This document shows, one piece after another, positions 4,485 to 5,070 of a DNA stretch of 5,070 nucleotides. A program made the position numbers and the translations under genes. Location: the NCBI GenBank assembly GCA_030151245.1, contig JASLEF010000027.1, positions 1 through 5,070 of the forward strand, in the 5' to 3' direction. The DNA is from Ignatzschineria sp. GTDB lineage: Bacteria; Pseudomonadota; Gammaproteobacteria; Cardiobacteriales; Wohlfahrtiimonadaceae. Numbering within the stretch: the stretch's first letter is position 1; each line of letters starts with the position of its first letter. The notes below the pieces were generated by a model. That model was not told where the DNA came from, did no database searches, and worked only from the letters and a program-made list of their open reading frames with translations.

Positions 4485-4590
4485 CAAGCTTGCTTGAAAG
4501 CTTGGGGGGTTTCGGGGGGCTTGTCCCCCTGAACCTGCTCCACAAATGACCAACTCGCAGAGGGGTCTTTGTGTGTGCTGGCTTAATTAA
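4485..4590 (+). other. oriT: oriT with ColE1-like nic site CTGG/CTTA (4581/4582)
   Basis: The stretch GTGTGTGCTGGCTTAATTA (4571-4589) matches ColE1/pBR322 bom, GTGTATACTGGCTTAACTA, at 16 of 19 positions. It includes the nic core CTGG/CTTA, putting the cut between 4581 and 4582. On the mob-gene side lie a G-rich segment like the GGGTGTCGGGG part of bom, an inverted repeat TTCG-GGGGG-CTTGT-CCCCC-TGAA (4511-4533), and a 7-bp inverted repeat CAAGCTT/AAGCTTG (4485-4491, 4498-4504). These are likely MobC/MobA binding structures. Placement directly upstream of the mob operon fits ColE1 organisation. Confidence 0.8.
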
Positions 4591-4733
4591 ATTCTATCAT
4601 AACTCAAAAGCTCAAAAACGCTAACCAATCTTCAAAAAGCAAACTCAATAATAACGCTTAAAAGGTAGAAAAATAGGCATTTAAAAGATAAACTTAAATG
4701 GCAACTCAATATAAATAAAAAAAGGAGCTTGAA
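4591..4733. other. AT-rich intergenic region between oriT and the 110-residue gene
   Basis: No gene is seen. Minus-strand TATGAT (4596-4601) and TAGAAT (4591-4596) are possible -10 boxes for the mob operon, without good -35 partners. A strong ribosome site, AAAGGAG, ends six bases before ATG 4734. A plus-strand TATAAA near 4710 is too close to that site to be a comfortable promoter. AAAAGGTAGAAAAA (4660-4673) nearly repeats the start of the following gene. Confidence 0.4.
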
Positions 4734-5066
4734 ATGGCACTTAAAAAGGTAGAAAAAAAGGTATCTCTTAACATTAAAATAAATGAAGATTTAGATAAAA
4801 GATTAAAAAGAGCAAGGAAAGTAGCAAGAGAGAAAGGGAAGATTTTTAACGTATCAAAAACAGTAGAAGACTACCTATTAAAAGAACTAAAAAAGGTAGA
4901 AAAACAGCTAGAAATAAATCTATCTATAAAGGAAGAAGAATCACAAACAACAATATTTGATGAAACTGAAGAAATAAAGGTAGAAAAAGAAGAAGAAATA
5001 GAAGTAGAAAAAGAGGAAGAACCTCAAATGTCATACATGGATAGATGGAGAGCAATAGGAAAATAA
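4734..5066 (+). CDS. Small predicted ribbon-helix-helix protein with acidic tail, function unknown
   Basis: I do not recognise a named family. The first 60 of 110 residues fit a ribbon-helix-helix plan: a beta strand (KVSLNIKI, 9-16), a basic helix (about 17-36, NEDLDKRLKRARKVAREKGK) and a second helix (about 39-60, NVSKTVEDYLLKELKK...). This suggests a dimeric DNA-binding regulator, perhaps for copy number, partition or mob gene control. Residues 66-97 are strongly acidic (repeated EEE and KVEKEEE), ending in PQMSYMDRWRAIGK. A basic DNA-binding head with an acidic, probably disordered tail could interact with RNA polymerase or mimic nucleic acid. The start is clear: AAAGGAG six bases before ATG. 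The gene is very A-rich and stands alone, pointing away from the mob operon and toward the RNA replicon if the plasmid is circular. It is complete within the window. Confidence 0.75.
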   Translation: MALKKVEKKVSLNIKINEDLDKRLKRARKVAREKGKIFNVSKTVEDYLLKELKKVEKQLEINLSIKEEESQTTIFDETEEIKVEKEEEIEVEKEEEPQMSYMDRWRAIGK

Positions 5067-5070
5067 AAAA

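Noticed and set aside
4485..4533. Intrinsic terminator at the G5/C5 hairpin upstream of mobC.
   Set aside because: No T run follows on either strand, and its place beside nic fits an oriT structure.
4431..4566. Second open minus-strand frame across oriT, ending with a TGA shortly after the HindIII-like repeats.
   Set aside because: It has no convincing start or ribosome site, and its residues arise from G/C-rich oriT repeats. Probably chance.
1..5070. Insertion sequence, transposase, tRNA or rRNA gene.
   Set aside because: No transposase-like frame, cloverleaf or rRNA segment was seen. The only longer inverted repeat (2364-2463) does not bracket a gene.

Overview
The window looks like a small, AT-rich, mobilizable plasmid of a gammaproteobacterium. 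A Pasteurellaceae or Moraxellaceae host is my guess from base composition and gene style, not something the sequence proves. It carries a ColE1-type mobilization module, a Type II restriction-modification (R-M) pair, an apparent antisense-RNA replicon with no Rep protein, and one small predicted DNA-binding protein. The last bases (a TAA stop, then AAAA) and the first bases (AAAACCA) would join into one terminator hairpin. The window may therefore be a complete circle of about 5.07 kb opened at that hairpin.

Layout. Positions 1-400 hold no protein gene but are dense in RNA signals. A consensus-like promoter at 161-189 drives a predicted RNA of about 125 nt with three stem-loops (about 196-320), the last being an intrinsic terminator. 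This is the architecture of ColE1 RNAI. The opposite strand carries a candidate primer RNA (RNAII) that includes a close match to the ColE1 motif GAACTGAGATACC, then a hairpin, U8-GUG and AAAUACGCC. The RNAI-RNAII-ori block fits into about 250 nt, against about 555 nt in ColE1. Next, 405-1721 (+) encodes a C5-cytosine DNA methyltransferase, and 1699-2352 (-) a PD-(D/E)XK restriction endonuclease resembling the NgoBV family. The two converge and overlap by 23 bp.

From 4458 down to 2451 (-) lies the mobilization operon: a candidate 21-codon leader peptide, mobC, mobA (an HEN-type relaxase), and mobB and mobD. The last two are nested out of frame inside the 3' half of mobA, exactly as mbeB and mbeD lie in ColE1 mbeA. 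The oriT is just upstream (about 4485-4590), with a ColE1-like nic site CTGG/CTTA at 4581/4582. Finally, 4734-5066 (+) encodes a 110-residue protein with a ribbon-helix-helix-like N-terminus and a strongly acidic tail.

How it works together (inference). Host polymerases would replicate the plasmid from an RNAII primer whose use is limited by RNAI. The R-M pair would stabilise the plasmid by post-segregational killing and restrict foreign DNA. MobC and MobA would nick oriT, with MobB and MobD assisting, for transfer by a helper conjugative plasmid. The most interesting part is the compact RNA replicon, which also contains mutually exclusive pairing segments that look like a reduced ColE1 copy-control switch.
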